DNA of 64,000 nt from contig JADANN010000170.1 of assembly GCA_018806985.1 (NCBI GenBank), positions 62,001 to 126,000 on the forward strand. The letters run 5' to 3'. The DNA comes from Angiostrongylus vasorum. Taxonomy: Eukaryota; Nematoda; Chromadorea; Rhabditida; Metastrongylidae. How positions within the stretch are numbered: the first letter of the stretch is position 1; the number at the start of each line of letters is the position of its first letter. This document shows positions 1 to 14,900 of this stretch, one piece after another. A model generated the notes under the pieces. The model had not been told where the DNA came from. It saw only the letters and a list, made by a program, of their open reading frames with translations, and did not search any database. Position numbers and translations under genes: made by a program.

Positions 1-231
1 TAGAATTTACTCAAGTGTATGCAAATACACTCTCGAAAGTGATTTTTGACTGTCAATGGAAATCTTTTGGAATTCGAACAAGATAGCGATACTACATTTA
101 AGATTTGCTTCAATGCCATGTTTCTCCAAATTAGTAAACCACTTTCTCGTCTGTGCATTCATGCTTAGAAAGGATTTCGGAGGAACGGAACGGAGTCCTT
201 TCTTGGGAACTTGTTTTTTTTGTGAAGTAAA

Positions 232-345
232 ACCACAACGATGCTGAGGTATTCGCAAAACAAGGACCCCAAGCCAAGTCGAACCACGGTTGTCCTTTCC
301 GGGTGCTCGCGTATTACACACTTCACAACAGAGGCCGTTGCTCTG
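232..345 (-). mobile_element. SINE-1 copy (tRNA-derived), in ALDH7A1 intron
   Basis: SINE-1 family: a tRNA-like head read on the minus strand (an A-box-like TGTGAAGTGTGTAAT stretch, then a B-box-like GTGGTTCGACTTGG), followed by the recurring tail TTTGCgAATAtCTCAGCATC. Other copies lie near 6.8, 11.0, 31.5, 33.5, 36.0, 43.9, 44.1, 46.1 and 52.6 kb. Confidence 0.6.
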
Positions 346-380
346 CGTTTCTCTCTTTCTCCTATACAGTGTTTTTACAG

Positions 381-2426
<2,046 letters not shown>

Positions 2427-4165
2427 TGTGCGATAGCGCTACATCTTAGCTGCATGGAATCCCCTGTTATGGGTTTTTGTTTAAATTGTTACGAAAGTCC
2501 TCAATTAAGTATTATTGCTAGGTTTCTAACTGTTGAGGGTTGTCTTATTATTAAGAGTCGGTTTTGCGTTGTTCACTTATAAGCGTTGTTGGTGCAATAG
2601 GTTTGAGTGCGATCTTAAAAAGCATTTAGTGGCCGTTGAAAAGAAAAAGTGAATTCTACCAGTGCATTAAGTATTTTGATAGAATTACTGTTTGATTGGG
2701 ATTTATTTTTTCTTGGATGGTAGAGTTCCTAATGTTATTATTAAATATAAAGAAAATAAGAAGTGAGGGTGTAGCACAACTGGTGCTCTTTTCTTCTTGA
2801 CAAGTAAAACTTTTGGTTGATTGCTCGAACCTGCCACCGCTATTGGCATGACAGCCTGATTTTCAATTGCTTGTAAGCTTCAGTTCTTGAACACCTACTT
2901 GTTCTTCACTCGTTTCTGATTTCGCAAGAAGCGACAGTCGTTGAATACTATCTGAGCAATCAAGTTATGAAATGTTTGGTTGTTCTTCTCTGAGAAGAGT
3001 TACGTGTGCTTGTTGTTTTTTGTGATAAATGTTTATTTACGGTTCCACTGGGTACACTGATATTGTTGGTTGCTAAATAATTTACTTCCTTAATAGTCTT
3101 TCCTAGTTTGAGGTTCCTTCATTGGTTGTACGTCCTTCGTCGTCGGCTTTTTTCCGTTTCTAAGAACAGATTAAAGAAACGTAGAAATCACATATCTCTC
3201 TCAAACCACTGTTTGAAAGAGTAGTCCATTTTAATTTTGTATGGGCACTAAGCATATCTTCGACATTATTTGGTTTATGGATGTTTCCATCGTCAGTGTG
3301 ATAGGATAGTACCTTTAACAGATTCGTTGTGAAGTGAGGGATATGTCACTCATGACCGGATATATCTAGACATCAGCTTCAAAGAAAGCATGGGTCCTAT
3401 CATAGTGAGCTCTATCCATCGAAATAAGAATACCTAGAAGCTTCAAGTCTTTTCGAAAGCAATGCATGTTTGCTTCTTCCGTCATGGGAAGAAAAGTAAG
3501 ACCTTTTAAGCCAACGTACCCCAATCTTTTGTTTATCGTCGTTATGAATATGTCTAAGAAAACTTTGTCACAACATATCTTTGTACAAGCTAACTAGTTA
3601 GATATTTCACGACATTTATTGAAACTTCTCTCTCTTACTTTCTTAATCACGCGAGCTATTTATAGAAAATCGCTGACCTCGGCATTGCCGAGGATATTTT
3701 GCGAGTCAGACGTGAAGGCTATACACTGTTTACACGAATGGCAGATTACTGTTTAGACACGGGATGAAAGTAGTCTATTAAAATATGGGCGGATTCAAAG
3801 AAATGGAATCCCTGTCTTCCGTGAGCAGGAATGATTTCTTGACCACATGTATCTGCACCAGGCACGTGTTCGTAGGTGTGTATACATGCGTGCTGATTGC
3901 ACGGTGCATGCTGGTTCGACCAAAAGCTTGATATTTAGTGACTGCAAGATGCATGGAAGGCGAATTAGATCCAATTTAAAACAAGTGAACTTACAGCCAC
4001 TTCAAGAGAATGCAACAAGCTTTCTCCCAGTGCTCTTAGCGCCGAGGTATACTCCCGGATGCTAGTCCATCCACATCCAGTGGGTAAAAGAAAGGCTTCG
4101 TAGAAAAAAGCGGCAGGTAAAAAGAAGCTATTGGGGAAAAACCTATCAAATCAGTCTAAACCGAT
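2427..4165. other. Intergenic stretch with no recognised gene
   Basis: No exon with convincing coding and splice signals was found between the ALDH7A1 stop and the first SINE-3. A very degenerate tRNA-like stretch around 2768-2845 (GTAGCACAACTGGTGC ... TTGCTCGAACC) may be an old SINE. Confidence 0.4.
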
Positions 4166-4167
4166 TA

Positions 4168-4530
4168 TGGCGAGGCTGGTGGCGCGGTGGTAGTGACGCC
4201 GTTCAGTGCAAGCAAGACGCGTCTTTGCAGCCGCATTGGCTCGCCAAACCTGTCATTCCTCCGGGGTCTAGGAATTGGTACCAGATTTGTGTGGAATCAG
4301 CTCACTCCCTCAAATCCATGTGGGAACGCTCTAACATCTATCTCAGGACTGCAGGGGGAATGGACTCCAGCAGCATTAAACGACATTAATAAGAAGAAGA
4401 TGAAGATCTTCAAGCAACAGCTGAACCCAAATGTAAAAAGTTCGAAGCCTTTGTGGATGGTGGATGAGAGGAACCGAATCGAATTCAAGAACTGGAGGTA
4501 TCCAAACATGTGATGTCGGGTCTCGTAGAA
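4168..4530 (+). mobile_element. SINE-3 copy
   Basis: SINE-3 family of about 350 bp. The tRNA-like head is TGGCGCGGTGGTAGTGACG, followed by GGTACCAGATTTGTGTGGAA, CTCCAGCAGCATTAAACGAC and GATGGTGGATGAGAGGAA. The 3' tail in better copies is GTGCTGGGATCCGCACagTAG then CGTGAAGACGAGTCAT. Other copies lie at 7.7, 10.6, 15.6, 17.5, 18.5, 19.8, 33.1, 42.1 and 42.3 kb. Confidence 0.7.
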
Positions 4531-4599
4531 AAAACCATGTGATCATTCCATTAATCAGACCTAGTTAACGAAGTTCTACACCAATGTTTTCAGTCCCAT

Positions 4600-5145
4600 T
4601 GCTCTACATTCGACCCCACAGAGTCCCACCCTGGAGAAGAACTCATTAGGTTCTACGTCCGAAGTACGAGTGGCGATCAAAAAAGCACAAAGGGAGGCCT
4701 AGCTCCGGAACCAGGCAACATTATGATTGATTTTTTTTCGTGCGGGAAGCTACACACTGAATAAACTTTTCGCAACCCATCTAACATTTCATTGGACCTC
4801 ACGCATGGTCAGGTTACCCAACAAGTATGAACAAGGAGGTCCATAAGTGCGACGTGATATATTTGTTAAGTATGGTTTGCATAGTTATCCCATTGGGCAT
4901 ACCAACAATTACGGATGATGCTCAACCAGTTGAACAAGAAGGATTCCGACAGAAGTTTTACGATCCCCGTCTCTCTGGAACACTATCCCCTCCATGTTGT
5001 TGTGGACTACGAAAAAAAGCATCCGACAGCATCCATATTAGGCAGGATCGTCGAAAAGATGAACAGAAGCGTGTACATCGTTTAGGGCTGTCAAAAAAGG
5101 GAATTCCGCATCCACATATTTGAATCGGCAGTAACCGAACGTCTT
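4600..5145 (+). mobile_element. RTE-A LINE fragment (reverse transcriptase)
   Basis: The reading frame near 4915-4960 gives [18 protein letters not shown], which aligns with [18 protein letters not shown] of the RTE-A copy at 22.2 kb. VDYEKKASDS follows, the FDYEKSV region. The upstream part near 4690-4720 gives the APEPGNI remnant of the APGPDNI motif. Several frameshifts are present, so it is a dead 5'- and 3'-truncated fragment. Confidence 0.75.
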
Positions 5146-5599
5146 GCCGTAAAGCTGAAAGTTGGGTGAGAAAACTATATCCTTAGATATGAAAATTATA
5201 TCCTTAGATTTACACACCATACAGGTAGTACTCAACACATTGCCCACGATGCCTAGTGTCGTGTCGTTAGAGAGCTGCTGGTTTTTCAACAATAGACGAT
5301 TTTTATGGTGACTAAAAGAGTCCAGTGGTTGGGATTACGACAAATCTATACAGACAACTTTATCGCTTTAGTGCTATCCATGGTATGCATGTTGCTACTT
5401 TGCTACTTACTACATATTGTTATGCTCCATCATACAGCCACATTTCTATCAGCATATAGAGGTGTTTTGCAGTTTATGTTGAGTGTATTTCTGTACTTCT
5501 CTTCCCTTGCCATTCAATACAATAACCATTATTCATCGTAGCGACTGGAATTAGAATACTAGCCAGTAGTCAGGATGAAAAAAGTCTCTTCTAGATTTG

Positions 5600-5870
5600 T
5601 TTACATGATCTTATAAACTGATCTTCTTGAGCTCATGCGAGGTTGGCATAGTTCTTCGTTGTCGTTGTCGTTGTTGTGGTTGTTGTTGTTGCTGTTGGTG
5701 TTGTTGATCGATGGCTAACGTTTTCGGCGATTTCGCCTTCCTCAGAGCCGTCATGTTACGAGTGGGACTTCGACAACGAAGACCTATACCAACCTCGGAT
5801 CAGCTTAAGAAGATCAGTTTATAAGATCACATAAATAAATATACCAACTATCTATGCCGAGGTTTACAGA
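5600..5870. mobile_element. Miniature inverted repeat element with hammerhead-like core
   Basis: The arms are inverted copies: GATCTTATAAACTGATCTTC at 5610-5629 is mirrored by GAAGATCAGTTTATAAGATC near 5808-5827, and TATAG..CTTCG pairs with CGAAGACCTATACC. On the minus strand one arm reads CTGAGGA, then GGCGAAATCGCC, then GAAAA. A near-identical copy lies at 13895-14165. A (GTT)n-rich patch lies in the loop. Confidence 0.7.
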
Positions 5871-6767
5871 AAGTCGGTCTGTTGAGTGTCTTCTAGAGTT
5901 CTTTGTGCAAAAATAGAGCTTTTGCCGACTGATGCCCGCCGTGTCATCTGTGTCGAATAAGCTAAAATAAACGGCCAAGAAAAGATGTATCATATATGGC
6001 GCTATCGTCTCAGTTTACCTCAAAACCTGTGCGTCATATATGATGCACGTCTTCGCCAATACGTCGACAGATGTGTTCTAAAATATAATCGGATTACAAA
6101 ACTTTCACCAAGCTGCGCATTTCGGACATGCGAAGTCTACCTTTTCTTCGGGAACCAAGTTAACACTTCTGCGACGACGTTTCCTCTATATCAGTCATTT
6201 CTTAAGGGACACAGTAGCCAGTATGACTTGCACAGGTGTCATAGTCAGTGCCGCATGTAATCAGACGGCGACCATTGAGGTAAACAAGAAATTAAGCGTT
6301 CCAAGTGTTCATATACAGTAAAAGTTTTTTTGCTTTGTTTAGCGTAGATTTGCTGTTTATGTAGTAAAAAGATTGAAGACAAAGAAGTAGAAAAGAGGGT
6401 GGACCTTAGAATGGTTGCAAGCGTTCTCTATGTTCACCTAGAAACGTTCTATATATTTGTACATGTAATATTTTCAGAACGGAACTCCTATACAACGTAA
6501 ATTTCCGTCACTCATAACGTCTGAGGGTTTACATAGTACATCAATTTTTTCCTTCTTGTGATTAAATGCACCAATTTCTAAATGGTTACAATGCTAGAGT
6601 TTCTCTACATTAATGAAAGTTCCGGTTTTGACTGTAGTTCTTTTTTAAGGGCTTATGGAGCCGACTTTTTGTTCTGCTTTTCTTCTGGAAGTCTTTCAGA
6701 CATTGTTGTGCATATACATGTGCCATGCAAAGAGAACATTGAAATCTTTTAAAAGGACATATAACTG

Positions 6768-7105
6768 TAATGATGCTGAGATATTTGCAAAACTCCGGAC
6801 CGCAGGTGTATGCGGTGGTGAACGAACGCGCTATTCTTTCCGGGGAGTAACGCGTTAACCACCACACCATGCGGGTCCTTCGTCTCTCAGTTAATTCTAT
6901 CGATCTCTGCCATCAGCAATCATCAGCATGGTGTGGTAGTGAACGCGTTACTCCCCGGAAAGGACAATAGCGCGTTCGTTCCCCACCGCAGACACCTGCG
7001 GTCCGGAGTTTTGCAAATATCTCAGCATCATTAGAGTTATATTTCGCAATATATCCTGCCATTAAAAGGAATAGGCAGTAAATAATAAGTTAAAATTTTA
7101 AAAGG
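6768..7105. mobile_element. SINE-1 inverted dimer (foldback element)
   Basis: The left half (6768-6870) reads GATGCTGAGATATTTGCAAA ... GCGTTaACCACCACACCATG, and the right half (6930-7040) is its reverse complement, ending ATCTCAGCATCAT. A loop of about 60 bp carries CATCAGCAATCATCAGCATG. The 3' flank continues with the GCAGTAAATAATAAGTTAAA module also seen at 11090 and in reverse at 35780. Confidence 0.75.
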
Positions 7106-7299
7106 ACAGTTCTGATTCAAATTTGTATGTGCGGTCGAATTCATAATTTACTTACAAATTAATTCAAGCAGTAAAAGTGCGGTCCTTGGTACTTGTATTT
7201 GTGCAGAGTTTCGTTTTCAGTTTACCGAGGTGACGATATTGTTTTTCTTTTACGTCTTGTTATGCACTGATTTATAGGAACCCTTGAAACACATATTAT

Positions 7300-7600
7300 C
7301 AGAAATCGGCAGGGTCTCTCAGGCTGAGAAGGAGTCAGGCGCTTCCGTCAGGAAGCCTGGCTAAGAGTAAACCAACACCAGGATCCACCACCGTACTTGG
7401 TATTAAAGTTGCATGGTGGGAAATCTCCCTCTGATCCACAAGGGCTGCGCCTGCGTGTGGTTGTGACCACCTAGGGCAGACTTTGGCCAGGCCGACCTCG
7501 GGATTCCAGGGAACCACAGTGGCTTAACCAGAAAATCTCCGAAAAATGGTGATTGTGCTTTGGCCCGCACAACCGATGAGGATGGGCCGTTCAAGTATCA
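7300..7600 (+). mobile_element. SINE-4 copy (RTE-A derived), 5'-truncated
   Basis: SINE-4 family of up to 390 bp. Landmarks are the head CCCAACGGTTTACCGCCTCA (in full copies), the middle GTAAACCAATACCAGGATCC, then TGATCCACAAGGGCGGCGAC, CAGGGAACCACAATGGCTAA and the tail GGATGGGCCGTCCAAGTATC. The tail matches the RTE-A 3' end. This copy starts inside the body at GGTCTCTCAGGCTGAGAAGG. Confidence 0.75.
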
Positions 7601-7699
7601 AGTATTATGAGAAATGTAACAACAAGTATATAAAGAGCTGGTAGAATGGAATATGAAGTATTGTGTTTTATCAGCTATATTTTTTGTCCATCATGAACG

Positions 7700-8010
7700 T
7701 GTTGATAGTTCGACACCACCCCAGGCTCATCGAATCTATCGTCCCTCCGCGGTCGGGAGATTGCTGCCAGACTTATCGGAAAAATTCAGTCTCTAAAATC
7801 CGAATGGGAACGCTTTAGCTGGGCTATCTCAGAACTCGATGGAGAATCGACTCGACCGGCATTCAACGATATTCATAGAAAAGGCGACAGTCCTCAATCA
7901 GCAAGTAAGCCACTCGAGAAGGCCTTCAAAGACGATGGATGCGTGGAAACGCGTGGAATTCGAGAAGTGTTGGAATCTGCAGTGTCATGCATATGGTAAC
8001 GGGTCGTGTT
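7700..8010 (+). mobile_element. SINE-3 copy
   Basis: Matches the family from CGACACCACCCCAGGCTCAT through GGGAACGCTTTAGCTGGG, ATTCAACGATATTCATAG and GACGATGGATGCGTGGAAAC to TGTTGGAATCTGCAGTG. The tRNA-like head is lost or very degenerate. Confidence 0.65.
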
Positions 8011-8139
8011 AAATTTAAAACAACTTCTGTTCTTCATTGCTGTTAATGTTAGTTACTTGATATATATGTTCACTAGCTCTGAGAGTCTCGTTCGATCTCT
8101 GGTTTCACCACCCTTACCGACGAATACAAGGAGTTACAC

Positions 8140-8415
8140 TATTTCTATTCGGCTAACGTTTTGGCGCATTCGCCTTCTTCAAAGCCGTAGTGATTCGAGT
8201 CGATCGACCAAAGCCGCTGGTTCTGGTGATGTAGGTCTTCGGAGTCGCCCTGCCGAGTAATGAAACTTCATACGAGTGGTACTCCACTCCAATGTATTCG
8301 ACTTGATGTGACAAAGGTGACCTACGTCATGAGAAGGAACGGTTGTGGACAATCAGCTCCGATCACCACGGCTCTGGAGAAGGAGAAAGCATCAAGACGC
8401 TATCCGAATAGAATT
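8140..8415. mobile_element. Degenerate miniature inverted element (Penelope-derived family)
   Basis: CTATTCGGCTAACGTTTTGG at 8139-8158 is mirrored near 8400-8412 (GCTATCCGAATAG), and the CGATTCGAGT/CTCCGATCACCACGG segments form the loop side. It shares the TAACGTTTtGGCGcATTCGCC module with the 5.6 and 14 kb elements. Confidence 0.5.
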
Positions 8416-8796
8416 ATTATAACAACGAAGCTCATGAATAGAACAAATTATTACTGATTGCTCTTGTTGGAGTCAAATAAAACTCGGTTTGCAAGAAAGA
8501 AACCTCATATTTGCGAAGGCGCAGTTGATGGTGCACATTGTTTCCTTTACTGATTTGTCTCGCAAGTCTGCAGCCAAGTTCACTTTCGGGGGAATTTGTG
8601 GGTTTTTGTGGTCCATTTTCAAAGACTTTTCACAGTGCAAGTTATCATGTATTTCTATCTTCATAGAATGGTTTTTGGGACATGATTTGCGAAAAAAAAT
8701 GCTGTTAGGCTTAGATGGAGTAGGATGGATATATTTGTCCAAATATCCACCTATTCAGATTCCTTAAAGTCTTATTCAGATATTTTTGCGGCCGCA

Positions 8797-8811
8797 CTTT
8801 TTACTTATCAG
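8797..8811 (+). promoter_or_regulatory. Probable trans-splice (spliced leader) acceptor of S9 peptidase gene
   Basis: A pyrimidine-rich tract ending TTTTTACTTATCAG lies 19 nt upstream of the chosen ATG at 8831, with no other ATG between. This is a typical distance for spliced-leader addition in nematodes. Inference only. Confidence 0.45.
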
Positions 8812-8830
8812 CCAATTCGTCATCAAAAGA

Positions 8831-8933
8831 ATGGTGACGGTGGCTCCGTACGGAAGTTGGATGAGTATTCTCACTCCGGACCTTTTTGCTAAAGGAAATT
8901 GCAAGGCAATCTGTGAACTACAAGCTACTGAAG
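8831..8933 (+). CDS. S9 peptidase exon 1
   Basis: The start ATG at 8831 gives [26 protein letters not shown] is the usual N-terminal signature of this subfamily, which supports this start. Donor GAAG|GTATGC, phase 1. Confidence 0.85.
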
Positions 8934-11900
8934 GTATGCCCTATTATGCGGACAAGAATCAGTATTCACAATCCGATAGTTCGAGTAATATTTTGTGAGA
9001 TCATGGAAAACAGTGAAATGTATAATGAGCTTAAACCTCTTTCTTAACGTTCCCCCCCTAATGAGACTAAATTTAGTAATTCTTACTTTGCCTTATCTCC
9101 CAATGGTTTACCGCCTCATCGTGGCTGGGAGGTGTTCTTGGGGGATCCATCCCCCCAAGCAGGGTCTCCCTAGCTGAGAAGGAGTCTCTCGTTTCCATCA
9201 GGAAGCGTGGCTAAGAGTAAACCAATGCCAGAATCCACCACCTCCTGGTATCAAACTAGTCGCATGGTGGCAAATCTCCCTCTGATCCACAAGAGCTGCG
9301 ACTGCCTGTGGTGGTGAAGACCTACGGCAGACTTTGGCTAGGCTGACTTGGGGGGCTCCAAGGAATCACAATGGGTAAACCAGCAAATCTTCGAAAAAGT
9401 GGAGATTGTGCGAGGGGCCCGCACAACCAGTGAGGATGGGCCATCCAAGTATCCAGGTATGCTTGGGAATCTACAGTTCATTGTTTTCATATTGAGATGT
9501 TTCACACTGCTCCATGTTTAAAAGTTCTGGTGGAGCTCTTTCTCTATTTTTTTTTCTGATTTTTAGAAAATGAACTTAATACTTCCACATAGTATCCTGG
9601 TGTGAACACAGAATAGGCCAGCAAATAAGAGTTGGACATTGTAAATACCTTTAGGTGGCGTTTTCTGGGTAGAACAGAGTACGACCGGGAAACGAGAGCT
9701 GTATTTCCAGTCGTCGGAACGGTCGAAGTCTCGTGTTAGATGGGCTCCACAACAGTCAGTACAAAATTGTGGTAGGATTCTTTTGCAATACCCTTTAGTT
9801 GTCCACATGCATGTTTTGAGCTATTCTGTAGTCTGTAACTGAATTACAGTTCACGAATACGGTGGGGGCTCGTTCATCCCACTCAACGACGGGTCAGTTA
9901 TCTACAGCACTGTAGATGGTGTGTATCAGCAGAGCTCTGCCGATGTTCAACCAGTTCAACTAGCTGACGCATGTGAACGAATATTCCGGTATGAATGGAA
10001 TACAGTTCCTACCTTCCACGGCAAGAGAAAATGTGTTTCATATTCAATTATTGATTGTATAGGCATTTTAATTTATAATATATTTTGCACATCTATCTCC
10101 ATGCTCTATATCTATGAACAGAACCACATTCGTCAGACATATGACGTCATAATTCACTGTTTTCTTAATGAGCAGGCATAAGATTCTTATTACATATTTG
10201 TCCACCCGCAGTAGCTGGCGTTCCAGCGGTTTCGCTTTCTTCTGAGTCTGGGCAGGTCAGATTAACATACATCCAACTCAGCCATATACTTCCATAATAT
10301 TATGAGATAACGCCTAATACATAACTTTCATTTGCATGACTTCATTTATGTGATGTTCCTAACATTGCAATATATGACACCAAACAAATCGTCTTTTGAA
10401 AAAAGAACATTACCTGAGGAACGGTATGCTAAACTTCGCATAAGGTCATTTAATATTGTTTTTTAAATGATAACACATAGTATAGTTCGCATCGTGGTAA
10501 GCACCTAGTATTTAAAGATTCCCACTAAAGTAGTTGGTCTATTTACGCCTCTGATATTAAAGAAAAAAGTCTCAACTTTGCTTCGGGTCAAAAAACTAGC
10601 TAAGAATTATTCCTGTTTTCATTTTCATCTTGTCTTATGGAATAGGGGTGGTTAGTGCAGTGGTAGCGAGGCCATTCATCATGAGCACTGTGCTGGCTCG
10701 ACGCTGCCCAGGGCGCACCAAACCTGTCGTCCCTCCGTAAGTCGGTACCAAACTTGTCTGTGAATAATTCATTCCCTCCAGTCGAAATGGGAATGCTCTA
10801 GCCTGGCCATCTTAGGACACCATAGGCAATGAACTGGACCAGCACTTAACACTTAACAACATTTATGACAAAGGAGAAATTCCCAAAGCAGTAGCCGAAT
10901 CCACACGCAAGTATTGGAAAACCTTCGTAGATGCGAAATATAACTTCAACGAAGCTGAGCTATTTGCAAAACGCTGGACCGCAGGTGCCTATGGTAGGGA
11001 ACGAACGCGCTATTGTCCTTTCCGGAGAGTAACGCGTTCACCACCACACCAATACACCCTGCCATCAAAAAGAGTAGGCAGTAAGTAGAAAGGTTAAAAT
11101 TATGATTATAACTATAACCTTCGTAGATGATTGATGCGGAGAAACAAATCGAATGCAAGAAGTGCTGGGAACTGCACAGTAGGATTTGACAGATGGCTCG
11201 TCTAAATTAAAAAAAAAGTTTTATTTTTATGTAATAAGTTATTCCGTGGTATTGTAAAATCGGCCTGTAAATTCATAATTATTATTGACTACAGATTTTC
11301 CGACTTCTCGTGCTCCGGGACGCACGTGTTTTGTGTGAACGAATCTCATCAAAAACGAGGTGGCGATCCTGAAAATCGGATAATTTCAATTAATAGAAAG
11401 ACAAAGGAGCAGAAAGTAGTGGTTGGTTCTTGCTTCATCTGTATTCACTTTTCGTAGTTTCCTCAAGTGCTCGTAGTATTTTATACGACGTCGTATTTTT
11501 TAGGTTTATGTTGGTTCTTTTGTTCGTATTCCTCTTGTTATCCATTTTATTTCAAAATTTAGTAATCTATTGTGGTTAATAGAAGGACCAAGTTCTCGGC
11601 GTTGATAAATCCCCAAATCGCCGAGAGACGCACCATGCATTCGGCATCGTTTGGAGGTGATTGAATGCATATCTGACCTTTACAATGACTCGCGGTGGCC
11701 TACTGATGTATCAAGCCAGTGCTGCTATCCTCCCAGACAGGTCTGGTAGCAATTTGGCGACTCCGGAGGGATGGAAGGCTTGGTGGGCCTGGGGTGCGGG
11801 GGTCGATCCCATGTGCATTGCAGGGCACCTCTAACCACTGCGCCATACGCTGCAACACACACGCGATGGTAATGATAGAACATTGTAATCATTGACTTGT

Positions 11901-14900
11901 ATAAATAGCTTTCTAAGCAATAAAAGCGTAGTGTTTCTAGAATTTTTGATCACTGCTCAAATATTCAGTACATAACAGATTCACGAGATAATTGAAGGGT
12001 TAAAGCACTGCCTTAATAATTCCTCGTTCCGTTTAATGTTTTAATGTTTTAATGTTTTAATGTTTTTTCCCTCTCTTATATTTATTTTGTTGAATACTAA
12101 GTCTGCTTATGAATGCTTTCGTGAGTCGTTTTCGCTGCGTTCATGTCAGGCATTGAGAAACCGCTTGAACAGCTCTGATTTGTTGTGTGTTTAGCGGTAC
12201 GGTAAAAGAGACTTAAGGCTTACCTTCTAAGATGCGGAACAAGTTCCAAGACCAACTTTCATTTATGCTGACTAAAATGTACATGATAACATTGTCATAT
12301 TTAAGAATGGAATTGTAAATTGCTATGTTTTATCACAGGCGAGTGGCGCAGATTTCTACGCATCGCCACGGGTTTCACCCGATGGAATGAGATTGGTATG
12401 GATGCAGTGGAATCACGTGAATATGGTAAGTATTGAAGGATAGGATTGAAATGTATGTGAACTGAGTACACATCATTTGGCAAGCAATATTCTTTGGCAA
12501 GACTTCTTACAATTCCACCTTTATCATTGATTGTAATATGAATGCCATGTTGGTGATTCATAGGGCGTAGAATTTTGACGCTACGACTTCTGCTTTCGCA
12601 AAGTAAAAGTTCTCTTTTGTTTTAAACGGTGGAAGGCAAACATCGACCGCCGAAGGTATTGTCGTGACCCATTAAATTAAATGGTATTGAAATTAACCCT
12701 TAAATCTTTGTTTGTACAGTATGCTTGGATGACTAGTTTACAAGACTCGCTGACGTGCAGTATCAAAAATCTATCATTTTTTGGTGTTTGATTGGGTTCT
12801 GGAGTCCAATCATTTCTGGGTCGTCAGTGCGATCAGTCGATGGCGCTTATGAATCAGAAGGGATTTGTTGCGTTGTAGTCGAATTTCTCCCATATTAGTG
12901 CCAATTTTTGACAGCAGGCTACTTTGGCTGAGTTTCTGTATAGGAGTTCTGTACTATTTCATAATTTTGATGAGCGTCTCGGAAATAAGTATTCAGTGAT
13001 GACAAACGTGCAGGTAAGCATCTTCACTAGCCGCGATTTAAAATCCTTGGATATAAAGCGAGCGTTCACTAAAGCAGTTTGCTGATACATTTTCTGTGCG
13101 AACTACTATATGAATCGATACTATCAATTCGATGTTGTTACCTGCCATCTGTACCACGTTCTGTTGATCGGGCTAAACCTTCCATTTCTCTCTATCGCGT
13201 GCGAGAGTGACCCAGTGGATTCTTCTGGCGCTACGTACTCGTTGAGCATCATATCTTTCTTCTGAAGTTTTCGTGAAGGACTCTAACTATCGGGTCGCGA
13301 CGTCCCTACAGTACGTTCGGCAATCCGAGGAATCCAATTACTAACGGCTGTTGTCCATCGGTTGTCGTTCATATGCACTACATATCCGGCTCTACCTATC
13401 TTTGACAGTTTGGCGTATGGAGCGGCATCTTTGATTTCTAATCAATGACGTAGATTGGCCCTTCGGATCCTTTTTTCTCACTTGTGTGATATATAACGGT
13501 GAGTGATACTTCGTAGGGATCAGGTTTCTAACGCGTACATTAAAGCAGGTGTGCAAAATGTACTTTTTTTTAGTGTAATGATAATCTGCATAATTATGTT
13601 TTAGATGATTTAATGCAGTATGGAGTATTTCTTGTAGACATTCATATTTAGCCAAATGTTTTAATAATCCTCGATAGGGGGGCTCTGCATCTCTGATGGA
13701 TTTTTGCTATTCCAGCCTTGGGACGAGACGTCAATCTATTTGGCCGTGCTGCATGACGACGGTACTATCAGTAATGAAACTGTTGTTAAAGACGGAACAG
13801 GGAAAAAAGGTGATTTCCTTCACTTGTCAATGATAAGCACTTTTGTGTGATTCACTTCAATTTTCATGGTTGATCTCGAGAAGGTACTTTTGGATATATT
13901 TATTTATATGATCTTATAAACTGATCTTCTTTAGCTGATGCGAGGTTGGTATAGGTCTTCGCTGTTGTTGTCGTTGTTGTTGATGTTGTTGGTCGATGGC
14001 TGACGTTTCGGCGATTTCGCCTTCCTCAGAGCCGTGGTGTTACGAGTGGGACTCCGACAACGAAGACCTATACCATCCTCGCATCAGCTTAAGAAGATCA
14101 GTTTATAAGATCATATAAATAAATATATCAACTGTCTATGCCGAGGTTTATAGAAAGTCGGTCTTTTGAGTTATCTATGGATATTTTATCTCTGGAAGCA
14201 ATTAAAACGCTCCCTTTAAACTCTCCTAATAATGCAAATTTGGGAGAGAAGAATGCAGAAAAGGTTGCTGATATCCTGGAACTGACTCAGACTTGGACGA
14301 ACCAAAATGGTGATTTATACTTCCAGAATTATAACGTAATCGTTGAAAGCCCTAAGAACTGATGGGCCTTCTTCAAGCAATACATCTTTCCACCTTCACT
14401 TCTTTAAAAAAAAAGTAAAATCGGTAGCATTTGTGGAATTGGAAGATGCCTACTGAGAGAGTTCTGCCTCCTGTAAAGCTTTCGTTATTTACATCAGTGC
14501 AAAATTTGACGGAGGAGCTTATTAACTTCAAATTACTTCATGTTTTCATCTACAGTGTTGTACTAATCAGTACCACTGATTAGGTGGCGCACTACCCCCG
14601 TGCAGATGTGTTATCGACCGCGATAGCACGATGTCATTGAACATACTATTCATAATTGAAGTTTAAATTCAAAAACACTGCTGTCGTTCAAAATGTCACA
14701 CAATTCCATCCTTCGACTTTTGGTACAATGTGATTTTCTAAAAAGAAGTGGTGGAACAAATCGTGAGGATGGTGTCTTTGAAATTGTTGTAAAGTAATGT
14801 CACCTCACTTTCTTGTACATTCACCGGGACGATACCGAAACCACAACATCTACGTGGAATATCATAATTCTCATTGAAATTGAATAAAAGTTGACATGAA

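Noticed and set aside
8473..8767. Overlapping long open frames on both strands upstream of the S9 start
   Set aside because: No known family, no acceptor or donor linking to exon 1, and an in-frame stop before the S9 ATG region.
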